Below, in pieces: positions 35,195-43,591 of a DNA stretch of 64,000 bases. The translations under genes were made by a program, and so were the position numbers. A model generated the notes under the pieces. The model worked only from the letters and a program-made list of their open reading frames with translations. It made no database searches and was not told the DNA's origin. The DNA comes from VRUE01 sp963822295 (GTDB lineage Bacteria > Actinomycetota > Thermoleophilia > Solirubrobacterales > 70-9), in assembly GCA_963822295.1 (NCBI GenBank), contig CAWGHD010000002.1:496001-560000 (forward strand). The letters run 5' to 3'. Positions within the stretch are counted from its first letter, which is position 1, and the number at the start of each line of letters is the position of its first letter.

Positions 35195-35872
35195 ATGCCG
35201 CGCGACTACTACGAGATCCTCGGCGTCGGGCGCGAGGTCGGCCAGGGCGAGGTGAAGACCGCGTTCCGGCGGCTCGCCCGCGAGCTGCACCCCGACGTCA
35301 ACGACCACGACCCCGAGGCCGAGGAGAAGTTCAAAGAGGCGGCCGAGGCCTACGAGGTGCTCTCCGACCCCGAGCGGCGGCGCGCCTACGACATCCACGG
35401 CCACGAAGGGCTGCGCGCCAGCGGCTTCCCACCCGGCGGGGCGGGCTTCGGCACGGTCGAGGACATCTTCCAGGCCTTCTTCGGCGGCCAGGGCATCCGC
35501 TTCACCCCCGGCCCGATGCGGGGCCAGGACCTCGTCCACCAGATCGAGATCACCGCGGTCGACGCGATGCTCGGCGCCACCGCGACGATTCCCAGCCACG
35601 AGGGAGAGCGTGAGATCGAGCTCCCCGCCGGCACCCAGCACGGGACCCAGTACGTGCTGCGCGGGAACGGGCTGCCGGGCTCGAACGGGGGGCCGCCCGG
35701 CGACCTGGTGATCGTCGTCCATGTGATCGTGCCCGCCGACCTCAGCGAGGAGCAGCAGGAGCTCGCCCGCAAGCTGGGGGAGACGCTCGAGGCCCGCAAC
35801 CTCCGCGCCTCGCGAAGCGCGGGCGGCGAGGGCGAGAGCTTCTTCACGCGGTTCCGCCGCAGCTTCGGTTGA
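35195..35872 (+). CDS. dnaJ: Short DnaJ-type co-chaperone lacking the zinc finger
   Basis: J-domain protein of 225 residues. The J domain ('DYYEILGVGREVGQGEVKTAFRRLARELHPDVN', with HPD near 33-35) is followed by a short Gly/Phe linker, then directly by a segment like the second C-terminal peptide-binding domain of DnaJ ('RGQDLVHQIEITAVDAMLGATATIP', 'GTQHGTQYVLRGNGLP'). No CxxCxGxG zinc-finger repeats and no first C-terminal domain are present; typical DnaJ is about 370 residues. The genomic position after hrcA is that of dnaJ. The frame is clean, so this looks like a genuine short form. It leads into prmA with a gap of 13 bases. Confidence 0.88.
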   Translation: MPRDYYEILGVGREVGQGEVKTAFRRLARELHPDVNDHDPEAEEKFKEAAEAYEVLSDPERRRAYDIHGHEGLRASGFPPGGAGFGTVEDIFQAFFGGQGIRFTPGPMRGQDLVHQIEITAVDAMLGATATIPSHEGEREIELPAGTQHGTQYVLRGNGLPGSNGGPPGDLVIVVHVIVPADLSEEQQELARKLGETLEARNLRASRSAGGEGESFFTRFRRSFG

Positions 35873-35885
35873 GGGAGCCGGGCCC

Positions 35886-36707
35886 GTGATCCGCCTGGCC
35901 GTCAGGTGCCGGCCGGAGCAGGCCGAGGTCGTCCTCGCCGAGCTCACCGTGCTCGCCCCGAACGGCGTCGAGGAGGACCGGGGCCCGGGATACGTGGAGT
36001 ACGCGATCTACGGAGGAGAGGGCGAGCTGCCGGAGCTGGGCGAGGTCGAGGCGGCGGCCGGCGACGGCCTGGTCGAGGTCGTCGCGACCGAGGTCCCCGA
36101 CGACTGGGCAGACCGCTGGCAGGACTTCCACAAGCCGCTGCTGGTCGGCGGCCGCCTCTGGCTGCGCCCCTCCTGGGAGGAGAGGCGCGAGGGCGCGATC
36201 GACGTCGTCGTCGACCCCGGACGCGCCTTCGGCACCGGCGCCCACCCGACCACCCGCCTCTGCCTCGAGTACCTGCTCGAGCTGGAGGCCGCGGGCGAGG
36301 CGGGTGGCCCGCTCGACGACCTTGGAACAGGGTCGGGCGTGCTGGCAATAGCCGCCGCGAAGCTCGGCTGGTCCCCGGTGCGCGGCTACGACCACGAGTC
36401 CGCGTCGATCGAGGCGGCAGCGGCGAATGCCGAGGCGAACGGGGTGGATGTCACCTTCGAGCGACGCAACCTTCGCGAGAGCCTGCCCGAGCTCCCGCCG
36501 ATCGTCGTGGCGAACATGACGGCGCCGGTGCTCCGCGACGTTGCAAAGCTCGGCGGCGGACAGAGTCCCTCCCCGTCCACTCTCATCGCCTCCGGGCTCC
36601 TGCCCGTCGAGCTGGACGACGTTGCTGCCGCTTTCTCTGTCTGGGGCCTGGATGAGCACGACCGCCGCCGCGACGGCGACTGGGCGGCACTTCTCCTCCG
36701 CGCCTAG
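35886..36707 (+). CDS. prmA: Ribosomal protein L11 methyltransferase
   Basis: PrmA (273 residues), which methylates ribosomal protein L11. The N-terminal substrate-binding domain is followed by 'DDWADRWQDFHKPLLVGGRLWLRP' and 'VVVDPGRAFGTGAHPTTRLCLEYL'. The SAM-binding motif I is 'LDDLGTGSGVLAIAAAKLG', and the 'VVANMTAPVL' motif (usual N-I-x-x-x) comes later. The hrcA-dnaJ-prmA order is common. The start is GTG. The family 3 hairpin follows six bases after the stop. Confidence 0.93.
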   Translation: MIRLAVRCRPEQAEVVLAELTVLAPNGVEEDRGPGYVEYAIYGGEGELPELGEVEAAAGDGLVEVVATEVPDDWADRWQDFHKPLLVGGRLWLRPSWEERREGAIDVVVDPGRAFGTGAHPTTRLCLEYLLELEAAGEAGGPLDDLGTGSGVLAIAAAKLGWSPVRGYDHESASIEAAAANAEANGVDVTFERRNLRESLPELPPIVVANMTAPVLRDVAKLGGGQSPSPSTLIASGLLPVELDDVAAAFSVWGLDEHDRRRDGDWAALLLRA

Positions 36708-36713
36708 ACGGCT

Positions 36714-36754
36714 CATGTCGCTTTTGTTCGGCATAGCCAGACAAAGGCGACATG
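36714..36754. repeat. Palindromic element family 3, copy A
   Basis: Arms 36714-36727 (CATGTCGCTTTTGT) and 36741-36754 (ACAAAGGCGACATG) pair over 14 bases with one T-G wobble around a 13-base loop. It lies between prmA and the DUF2269-like gene. On the minus strand it reads ATGCCGAACAAAAGCGAC, nearly the same as the first codons of the DUF559 gene at 54857. Confidence 0.75.
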
Positions 36755-36779
36755 GGAGAATTCTGCCGCCGGGTCGAAT

Positions 36780-37277
36780 ATGTTGCGCGTGATGCTCGCG
36801 ACCATCGTCGATCCCGGGTACAAAATCGCGGTCTTCCTGCACGTGCTTGCCGTCGTGCTCGCGTTCGGCCCCACCTTCGGCTACGCCCTCTTCTTCTCGG
36901 TCGTGCCGAAATACCCGCAGTCGGCGCCGGCGATCCTCGCCGGGGTGCAGAAATGCGACAAGTACCTGGTCCTGCCGGGGATGCTGGTCGTCCTCCTCGC
37001 CGCGTTCTATCTGCAGATCGATGGCGATTGGGATACGAGCGAGGCCTTCATCAGCGTCGGCTTTCTCGCCTGGGCACTCCTCCTGGCTCTGCAGCAGGCG
37101 TTCTTCAGCCCGCAAACGCGCAAGGCCAAGGAGCTCGCCGAGCGCGACCTGAAGGCGGGCGACACGCTCAGCGACGAGTTCGAAGCGCTGGGCCAGAAGA
37201 TCGGCAAAGTCGGCTCGCTCGCCGGGGTGATCGTCGTGATCACGATCTTCTTCATGACGTACAAGCCGTTCCTATAG
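36780..37277 (+). CDS. DUF2269-like integral membrane protein
   Basis: Membrane protein of 165 residues with four hydrophobic segments; 'AVFLHVLAVVLAFGPTFGYALFF' is close to the DUF2269 family pattern (conserved HV-x-G-P). Function unknown. An in-frame ATG at 36792 could be the true start. It lies in the prmA-murI stretch with short gaps and ends 23 bases before the murI ATG. Confidence 0.75.
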   Translation: MLRVMLATIVDPGYKIAVFLHVLAVVLAFGPTFGYALFFSVVPKYPQSAPAILAGVQKCDKYLVLPGMLVVLLAAFYLQIDGDWDTSEAFISVGFLAWALLLALQQAFFSPQTRKAKELAERDLKAGDTLSDEFEALGQKIGKVGSLAGVIVVITIFFMTYKPFL

Positions 37278-37300
37278 CCGACACCTCGCACCCGATCGCG

Positions 37301-38107
37301 ATGTTCGACTCCGGGGTCGGGGGCCTGACCGTGCTGCACGAGTGCCTGGTCTCGCTGCCCGAGGAGGACTTCGTCTATCTCGGCGACACCGCGATGTTCC
37401 CCTACGGAACGCGCGACCCCGACGCCCTCCGCGAGCGGATCCGCGCGATCGCCGAGCGGCTCCTGGCCGGCGACTCGGCGAAGCTGCTGGTGATCGCCTG
37501 CAACACGGCGACCTCGATCGGCGCCGACGTCGCCCGCGAGGTCGGCGCCGAGCACGGCGTCGAGGTCGTCCCCGTGGTCGAGCCGCAGGCCGAGATCGCC
37601 GCCGCGATCACCGACAGCGGCAGGGTCGGGGTGCTGGCGACCCCGAACACGGTCGAGAGCGGGGCTTACCGCCGGGCGCTCGAGACTCAGGGACGGTCGC
37701 TCGAGGTGACCGAGGTCGAGGCCCCCGACCTGGCGCCCTTCATCCAGGACGGCTCCCCGTTCGACGAGGGGGTGCTGGAGATGGCCCGCGCCTACTGCGA
37801 GCCGCTGAAGCGCGCCGAGGTGGACACCCTGATCCTCGGCTGCACCCACTACCCGCTGGTCGCCCCGATGCTCCAGCGCATCCTCGGGCGCGACGTGCGC
37901 CTGGTCAGCGGCGGCCACGCGGTCGCGGCTGCGGTCCAGCGCACGCTCGAGGGCGCCGGGCTGGCGCGCCACGGGGAGGGAGAGGGGGACTACCGCTTCC
38001 TCTGCACCGGCGACGCCGGCTCCTTCCGCGATCTGGGCACGCGCTTCCTGCAGATGCCGCTCGGCGCAGTCGAGCGGATCGAAGTCGCGGCCGACGACTA
38101 CCCTTAG
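37301..38107 (+). CDS. murI: Glutamate racemase
   Basis: Glutamate racemase (268 residues), supplying D-glutamate for peptidoglycan. It shows 'MFDSGVGGLTVLHECL', the first catalytic Cys in 'IACNTATS' near residue 67, and the second in 'LILGCTHYPLVAPML' near 181. The ATG at 37301 is the only standard start near the domain. The family usually has a few residues before F-D-S-G, and the in-frame codons upstream read 'HPIA', so a non-standard start upstream cannot be excluded. Confidence 0.95.
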   Translation: MFDSGVGGLTVLHECLVSLPEEDFVYLGDTAMFPYGTRDPDALRERIRAIAERLLAGDSAKLLVIACNTATSIGADVAREVGAEHGVEVVPVVEPQAEIAAAITDSGRVGVLATPNTVESGAYRRALETQGRSLEVTEVEAPDLAPFIQDGSPFDEGVLEMARAYCEPLKRAEVDTLILGCTHYPLVAPMLQRILGRDVRLVSGGHAVAAAVQRTLEGAGLARHGEGEGDYRFLCTGDAGSFRDLGTRFLQMPLGAVERIEVAADDYP

Positions 38108-38111
38108 TCCC

Positions 38112-38546
38112 ATGAGCAGCGTTCTGGAGCAGGTTCAGGAGGACGTCCGCACGGCGATGAAGGCCGGCGAGCGCGACCGTGCCGGGGCGCTGCGGATGAT
38201 CGTCGACTCGCTCCAGAAGGACGCCAAGCTCGGCGACGGCGACGAGGTCGCGGTGCTGCAGCGGGAGCGCAAGAAGCGCCTCGAAGCGACCGAGGCCTAC
38301 CGCGACGCGGGTCGGACCGAGCAGGCGGACGCCGAGGCCTTCGAGGCCGAGCTGATCGAGGGCTACCTGCCCCAGCAGCTCTCCGACGAGGAGCTGGCGG
38401 AGCTGGTCGACGCCGCGGTCGCCGGGACCGGGGCGAGCGAGCAGCGGCAGATGGGCGACGTGATGAAGGCGCTGATGCCGAAGGTCGGCGGCCGCGCCGA
38501 CGGCAAGCGAGTCAGCGCGGCGGTGCGAGAGAAGCTTGGCTCGTAG
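38112..38546 (+). CDS. yqeY: GatB/YqeY domain protein
   Basis: YqeY family protein (144 residues) with the tRNA-amidotransferase GatB C-terminal-like domain: 'DVRTAMKAGERDRAGALRMIVDSL', 'QRERKKRLEATEAYRDAGRTE', 'YLPQQLSDEELAELVD', and 'MGDVMKALMPKVGGRADGKRVS'. Precise role unclear, probably tRNA related. TACCCT lies seven bases upstream, within the murI stop region. It overlaps phoH by 11 bases. Confidence 0.92.
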   Translation: MSSVLEQVQEDVRTAMKAGERDRAGALRMIVDSLQKDAKLGDGDEVAVLQRERKKRLEATEAYRDAGRTEQADAEAFEAELIEGYLPQQLSDEELAELVDAAVAGTGASEQRQMGDVMKALMPKVGGRADGKRVSAAVREKLGS

Positions 38547-39522
38547 GCAGCTGACCCTCGACAACACGGTCGCCGCCGAGCTCGCGGGGTCCGAGGATGC
38601 CGTTCTGCGGGCCCTGCGCGGCCATCTCGGCGACGTCGAGTTCCACCTGCGCGGCAACGTCCTCACCCTCGACGGCGACTCGGGGGACGTGCAGACCGCG
38701 GCGACGGTCGTCGACGAGCTGGTCGAGCTGATCGAGCAGGGCCACGAGGTCGCGCCGGGGACGATCGAAGCGGTGACCGGCGCCCTCGACGCGCACGAGA
38801 GCCCGGCCGAGATCCTCGAGGACGTGGTCTGGCGCCACCGCAGCACCAAGGTCGCGCCGAAGACGCTCAACCAGAAGCGCTACGTGGACTCGATCCGCCG
38901 GCACACGGTCACCTTCGGGATCGGCCCCGCCGGCACCGGCAAGACCTTCCTCGCGGTCGCGATGGCGGCCGCGGCGCTGGCCGAGAAGCAGGTGCAGCGG
39001 ATCATCCTCACCCGTCCCGCGGTCGAGGCAGGGGAGAGGCTCGGCTTCCTGCCCGGCGACATCCAGGCCAAGGTCGACCCCTATCTGCGGCCGCTCTTCG
39101 ACGCCCTCTTCGACATGCTCGACCCGGACCGCGTCAACGGCTACTTCGAGCGCGGCGTGATCGAGGTCGCGCCGCTCGCCTTCATGCGCGGCCGCACCCT
39201 CAACGACTCCTTCGTGATCCTCGACGAGGCGCAGAACACGAGCCCCGAGCAGATGAAGATGTTCCTCACTCGGCTCGGCTTCAACTCGCGGATGGTCGTC
39301 ACCGGCGACATCACCCAGATCGACCTGCCCACCGACCAGCGCTCCGGGCTGGTCGTCGTCAAGGACATCCTCGACGAGGTCCAGGACATCTCCTTCGTCC
39401 GCTTCGGCGGCGAGGACGTCGTCCGCCACAAGCTCGTGCAGCGGATCGTCGCCGCCTACGACGCCCACGGGGAGCGGGAGCGGGCGGCCCGCTCCGAACA
39501 CGGGCCGACCCCGCGGTCTTGA
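38536..39522 (+). CDS. phoH: PhoH-like ATPase
   Basis: PhoH/YbeZ family RNA-associated ATPase (328 residues). Walker A 'GIGPAGTGKTFLAVAMA' near residue 132 and Walker B 'FVILDEAQNTSPEQMKMFLTRLG' near 226 are clear. A short KH-like N-terminal region precedes the P-loop domain. The TTG start overlaps yqeY and the stop overlaps the TTG of ybeY. The phoH-ybeY-era arrangement points to a joint role in rRNA maturation. Confidence 0.93.
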   Translation: MARRQLTLDNTVAAELAGSEDAVLRALRGHLGDVEFHLRGNVLTLDGDSGDVQTAATVVDELVELIEQGHEVAPGTIEAVTGALDAHESPAEILEDVVWRHRSTKVAPKTLNQKRYVDSIRRHTVTFGIGPAGTGKTFLAVAMAAAALAEKQVQRIILTRPAVEAGERLGFLPGDIQAKVDPYLRPLFDALFDMLDPDRVNGYFERGVIEVAPLAFMRGRTLNDSFVILDEAQNTSPEQMKMFLTRLGFNSRMVVTGDITQIDLPTDQRSGLVVVKDILDEVQDISFVRFGGEDVVRHKLVQRIVAAYDAHGERERAARSEHGPTPRS

Positions 39523-39884
39523 GCGTCGACCTCACGGACGTGCCGGCGGACCTGCGCGACCCGGTCGCAGCCGCGCTCGCGGCGGCGGGCGTCGAGGATG
39601 GCCACCTCGCGCTCGAGATCGTCGGCGAGCAGCGGATCCGCGAGCTCAACCGCGAGCACCGCGGCAGGGACGCGCCGACCGACGTGCTCGCCTTCCCGGT
39701 CGACGGCGCCGGCCCGACCGCCGGCCCGCGCGAGCTCGGCGACGTCGCGATCTGCCCCGAGCACTGCACCGACGTGACCGAGGCCGCCGTCCACGGCATC
39801 CTCCATCTCTGCGGCTACGACCACGAGGCCGACAATGGGGAGATGCTCGCCCTCCAGGAGCGGGTCATCGAGGGGCTGCGATGA
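39519..39884 (+). CDS. ybeY: Endoribonuclease YbeY
   Basis: YbeY (121 residues), a metal-dependent RNase for 16S rRNA 3' maturation and ribosome quality control. The zinc site 'VHGILHLCGYDHEAD' (H-x3-H-x5-H) lies near residue 88, preceded by 'REHRGRDAPTDVLAFPVD'. TTG start overlapping the phoH stop (TTGA); the stop overlaps the era ATG (ATGA). Confidence 0.95.
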   Translation: MSVDLTDVPADLRDPVAAALAAAGVEDGHLALEIVGEQRIRELNREHRGRDAPTDVLAFPVDGAGPTAGPRELGDVAICPEHCTDVTEAAVHGILHLCGYDHEADNGEMLALQERVIEGLR

Positions 39885-40786
39885 GTGGCGGAACGACGCG
39901 CAGCGGCTTCGTCGGGCTTGCCGGACGGCCCAACGCCGGCAAGTCGACGCTGGTCAACGCGATCGTCGGCAGCCACGTCGCGATCGTCTCGGTGCGCCCG
40001 CAGACGACGCGGCGGGCGATCCGCGGCATCGCCACCGACGTCGAGGCCGGCCGCCAGCTCGTGCTGGTCGACCTGCCCGGCGTGCAGAAGCCGCGCGACG
40101 TGCTCACCGAGCGGATGCAGCACCGGGTCGAGCGCGAGCTCGCCGAATCGGACATCGCCCTGCTGGTCATCAACGGCGAGGAGGGAGTGGGGGCCGGCGA
40201 CCGCTTCATCGCCAGGGCGCTGCTCGGCGCCAACGCCGGGATCCCGACGATCTGCGCCGTCAACAAGGCCGACAGGCTGGGCCCGAACGAGATCGTCCCG
40301 GTGCTCGCCGAGGCGGCCGAGCTCGAGGGCGTCGACGAGGTCTTCCCGATCAGCGCCAAGACCGGCGAGGGCCTGGGCGTGCTGGTCGAGCGGCTCGGCG
40401 AGCTGCTCCCCGAGGGCCAGTACATGTACCCGCCCGAGGACCACAGCGACCAGTCGAGCGAGCTGCTGCTGGCCGAGCTGATCCGCGAGCAGGTCCTCAA
40501 CCGGACCCGGCAGGAGATCCCGCACTCGGTCGAGGTCCGGGTCGGCGAGATCGACACCCGCGAGGACGGCCTGGTCACCGTCCCCGCCGAGATCTGGGTC
40601 GAGACCGAGTCGCAGAAGGGGATCCTGATCGGCAAGAAGGGCGCCAAGGTCGAAGAGATCGGCACCGCCGCCCGCGCCTCGCTCGAAGGCGAGCTCGGCG
40701 CCAAGGTCCACCTCGACCTCAAGGTCCAGGTCCGCCGCAGCTGGCGCAAGGACGAGGACATGCTGGATCGCTTGGGCATCGAGTAG
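39881..40786 (+). CDS. era: GTPase Era
   Basis: Era (301 residues), a GTPase needed for 30S assembly. G1 'LAGRPNAGKSTLVNAIVG', G2 'QTTRRAIRG', G3 'LVDLPGVQKPRD', G4 'NKADRLG'. A C-terminal KH domain with 'EIWVETESQKGILIGKKGAKVEEIG' is complete. It is coupled to ybeY by a four-base overlap. Confidence 0.97.
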   Translation: MSGGTTRSGFVGLAGRPNAGKSTLVNAIVGSHVAIVSVRPQTTRRAIRGIATDVEAGRQLVLVDLPGVQKPRDVLTERMQHRVERELAESDIALLVINGEEGVGAGDRFIARALLGANAGIPTICAVNKADRLGPNEIVPVLAEAAELEGVDEVFPISAKTGEGLGVLVERLGELLPEGQYMYPPEDHSDQSSELLLAELIREQVLNRTRQEIPHSVEVRVGEIDTREDGLVTVPAEIWVETESQKGILIGKKGAKVEEIGTAARASLEGELGAKVHLDLKVQVRRSWRKDEDMLDRLGIE

Positions 40787-40803
40787 CCGACTACGATTGC
40801 CCG

Positions 40804-41451
40804 ATGTTCGAACAGGTGCGATTCGACGAGCGCGGCCTGGTGCCGTGCGTCGCCCAGGACTTCGCCAGCGGCGAGGTGCTGACGCTCGCCTACGTGAACG
40901 AGGAGTCGCTGCGGCTGACCGTCGAGACCGGCGAGGTCCACTTCTACAGCCGCTCGCGCGAGGAGATCTGGCGCAAGGGGGAAACCTCGGGCAACGTCCT
41001 GAAGCTGCGCCAGCTTCGCTACGACTGCGACGGCGACGCGATCGTCGCCCTGGTCGAGCCGACCGGCCCCGCCTGCCACACCGGCGAGCGCTCCTGCTTC
41101 TACCGCGAGCTCGGCGGCTCGGCCTCGACCGAGAACGACGCGCCGGCCGCCCCCGGAGAGCCGGCCCTGGTCGCCCACGAGGCGCTGGCGGCGCTCGAGC
41201 GGACGCTGCGCAGCCGCGCCGACGAGCGTCCCGAGGGCAGCTACACGGTGAAGCTGCTCGACGACCCGAAGCCGATCGCCGCGAAGGTCGAGGAGGAGGC
41301 CGAGGAGGTCGGCCGTGCCGCCCGCGAGGAGAGCGACGAGCGCGTCGCCGAGGAGGCCGCCGACCTGCTGTACCACCTGAGCGTCCTGCTGGTCTCGCGC
41401 GGGGTTCCCCAGTCCGCGGTGATGGAGGTGCTCAATGGCCGTCGCGGTTAG
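40804..41451 (+). CDS. hisIE: Bifunctional phosphoribosyl-AMP cyclohydrolase / phosphoribosyl-ATP pyrophosphatase
   Basis: Histidine synthesis enzyme of 215 residues performing steps two and three. The HisI part (about 1-105) has 'VHFYSRSREEIWRKGETSGNVLKL', 'YDCDGDAIVALV' and 'GPACHTGERSCFY'. The HisE part (about 125-215) has 'DPKPIAAKVEEEAEEVGRAAREE' and 'EEAADLLYHLSVLL'. TACGAT lies six bases before the ATG, with no Shine-Dalgarno. It stands alone, without other his genes, just before the trp cluster. Confidence 0.95.
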   Translation: MFEQVRFDERGLVPCVAQDFASGEVLTLAYVNEESLRLTVETGEVHFYSRSREEIWRKGETSGNVLKLRQLRYDCDGDAIVALVEPTGPACHTGERSCFYRELGGSASTENDAPAAPGEPALVAHEALAALERTLRSRADERPEGSYTVKLLDDPKPIAAKVEEEAEEVGRAAREESDERVAEEAADLLYHLSVLLVSRGVPQSAVMEVLNGRRG

Positions 41452-41481
41452 TGAGTCGAGCGCGGTGCTGGTGGCAATCTG

Positions 41482-43011
41482 ATGATGTCCAGTGCCGCGC
41501 GAGCGCGAACGAGTGATTCTCGGAGATCCGGCTCGAGCCGACCCTCGATGAGGCGCGGGCGCTGGCCGCCGAGGGCAACGTCGTGCCGGTACGCGCCCGC
41601 TTCGTCGACGACTGCGAGACGCCGGTCTCGGCCTTCCTCAAGCTGCGAGCCGGCGAGCCGGCGGGCGCTCCCTGCTTCCTGCTCGAGTCGGCCGAGCAGG
41701 GCCAGGTCGGCCGCTACTCGTTCGTCGGCATCCGCCCGCGCTCGGTGCTGCGCTGGAGCGACGGCGCGCTGAGCGAGGACGGCGGCACGCCGGTGGACGC
41801 GCCGGACCCCTATGCGGCCGTCGCCGAGCACCTCTCCCGCTACCGGCCGGCGCCGGTCGAGGGGCTGCCGCCGTTCGCCGGCGGCGCGGTCGGCTTCTTC
41901 GGCTACGACCTGGTCCGCACGGTCGAGCCGCTCGGCGAGCCCAACCCGGACCCGCTCGGGCTGCCCGACATGGCGCTGATGATCACCGACGTGATGCTCG
42001 TCTTCGACCACCTGCGGCACGAGCTGACGATCCTCGCCTGCGCCTTCGCCGAGGATGACGGCGACATCGACGCCGCCTACGAGCGCGCCGCGGCGACGAT
42101 CGCCGACGTCCGCGAGCGGCTGCGCGGCGCCGTCCCGTCCCCCGATCGCCCGACGACGGGCGAGGCGCCGACCTTCACCTCGAACATGGAGCGCGAGGAG
42201 TTCGAAGCCGCGGTCGAGCGGATCGTCGAGTACGTGCACGCCGGCGACGCCTTCCAGGTCGTGCCCTCGCAGCGCTTCTCGGCGCCCGCGCCGGTCGAGC
42301 GCCTTCTCGGTCTACCGCGGCCTGCGCGCCGTCAACCCCTCGCCCTACATGTACTTCCTCGAGTTCGGCGACTTCCAGATCGCCGGCGCCTCCCCCGAGC
42401 CGCTGGTCAAGGTCACCGGCGACCGGGTCGAGACCCGGCCGATCGCCGGCACCTACCCGCGCGGCGGCGACGAGGAGGAGGACCGGCGCCTCGCCGAGCG
42501 GCTGGTCAACGACCCCAAGGAGCGGGCCGAGCACGTGATGCTGGTCGACCTCGGCCGCAACGACCTCGGCCGGGTCTGCGAGTACGGCACGGTCACGGTC
42601 GACGAGCTGATGGTCGTCGAGACCTACTCGCACGTCCTCCACATCGTCAGCCAGGTCTCCGGCACGCTGCGCGAGGGGATCGGCGCGATGGACGTGCTGC
42701 GCTCGGCGCTGCCGGCGGGGACGCTCTCCGGGGCGCCGAAGGTGCGGGCGATGCAGATCATCGACGAGCTCGAGACGGTCAAGCGCTGCTCCTACGGCGG
42801 CGCGATCGGCTACCTCTCCTGGAACGGCGACCTCGACACCGCGATCCACATCCGCACCGTCGTCGTCAAGGACGGGCAGCTCCACGTCCAGGCCGGCGGC
42901 GGCACTGTCGCCGACGCCAAGCCCGCCTACGAGTACAACGAGTCGGTCAACAAGGCGAAGGCGGTCTTCCGCGCCGTCGAGCTCGCCTGCGAACAGCCGG
43001 ACTGGGAGTGA
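41482..43011 (+). CDS. trpE: Anthranilate synthase component I, two apparent frameshifts
   Basis: TrpE makes anthranilate from chorismate with TrpG. The N-terminal part ('LEPTLDEARALAAEGNVVPVRARF') has no usable start in its own frame, but an ATG at 41482 joins it if one base is missing near 41517-41523. After 'FQVVPSQRFSAPAPVER' (near 42300) the frame shifts by +1 (or -2; CGCGCC read as CGCC fits) and continues with 'FSVYRGLRAVNPSPYMYFLEF', 'PIAGTYPRG', 'VDLGRNDLGRV' and 'PAGTLSGAPKVRAMQIID' to 43011. All chorismate-binding motifs are present, giving about 510 residues. The shifts are probably sequence errors. Confidence 0.9.
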
Positions 43012-43013
43012 CG

Positions 43014-43591
43014 ATGAGGGTCCTGGTGATCGACAACTACGACAGCTTCACCTACAACCTCGTCCAGTACCTGGGCGAGCTCGGAGCCGAGGTCGAGGTC
43101 GTCCGCAACGACAGGGCCGAGGTCGCCGAGCTGCTCGAGCGCGGTGCCGACCGCCTCGTCGTCTCGCCCGGCCCCTGCACGCCGTCCGAGGCGGGCATCT
43201 CGACGGCGGCGATCCGCGCCTTCGCCGAGGCGGGCACGCCCGTGCTCGGCGTCTGCCTCGGTCACCAGGCGATGGTCGAGGCCTTCGGTGGGCGGACGGT
43301 GCAGGGCGAGCCGGTCCACGGCAAGGACGCCGAGGTCGAGCACGACGGCAGGACGATCTACGCCGGGGTGCCGAGCCCGCTCGTCGCCGGCCGCTACCAC
43401 TCGCTCGTCGCCGACCCCGACCATCCCGGAGGAGCTCGAGGTCACCGCCCGCCTCGGCGACGTCGTCATGGGGGCCCGCCACCGCGAGCTGCCGGCGGAG
43501 GGCGTCCAGTTCCACCCCGAGTCGGTGCTGACGCCGCAGGGCAAAGAGCTGTTGAGGAACTTTCTCCGGGACTCCCAGGGGGAGGGCGGCG
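43014..43591 (+). CDS. trpG: Anthranilate synthase component II (glutamine amidotransferase), frameshifted
   Basis: TrpG supplies ammonia from glutamine to TrpE. It starts 'LVIDNYDSFTYNLVQYLGELG', has 'VVSPGPCTPSEAG', the nucleophile Cys in 'VLGVCLGHQAMVEAFGG' and the His-Glu pair in 'GVQFHPESVLTPQGKELLRNFL'. A +1 (or -2) shift lies near 43419-43423, between 'SLVADPD' and 'IPEELEVTARLG'. No stop occurs in any frame between 43555 and trpD, and the shifted frame stays open to 44595. Either one more indel hides the stop, or TrpG was fused to TrpD. The end given here is nominal. Confidence 0.85.
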
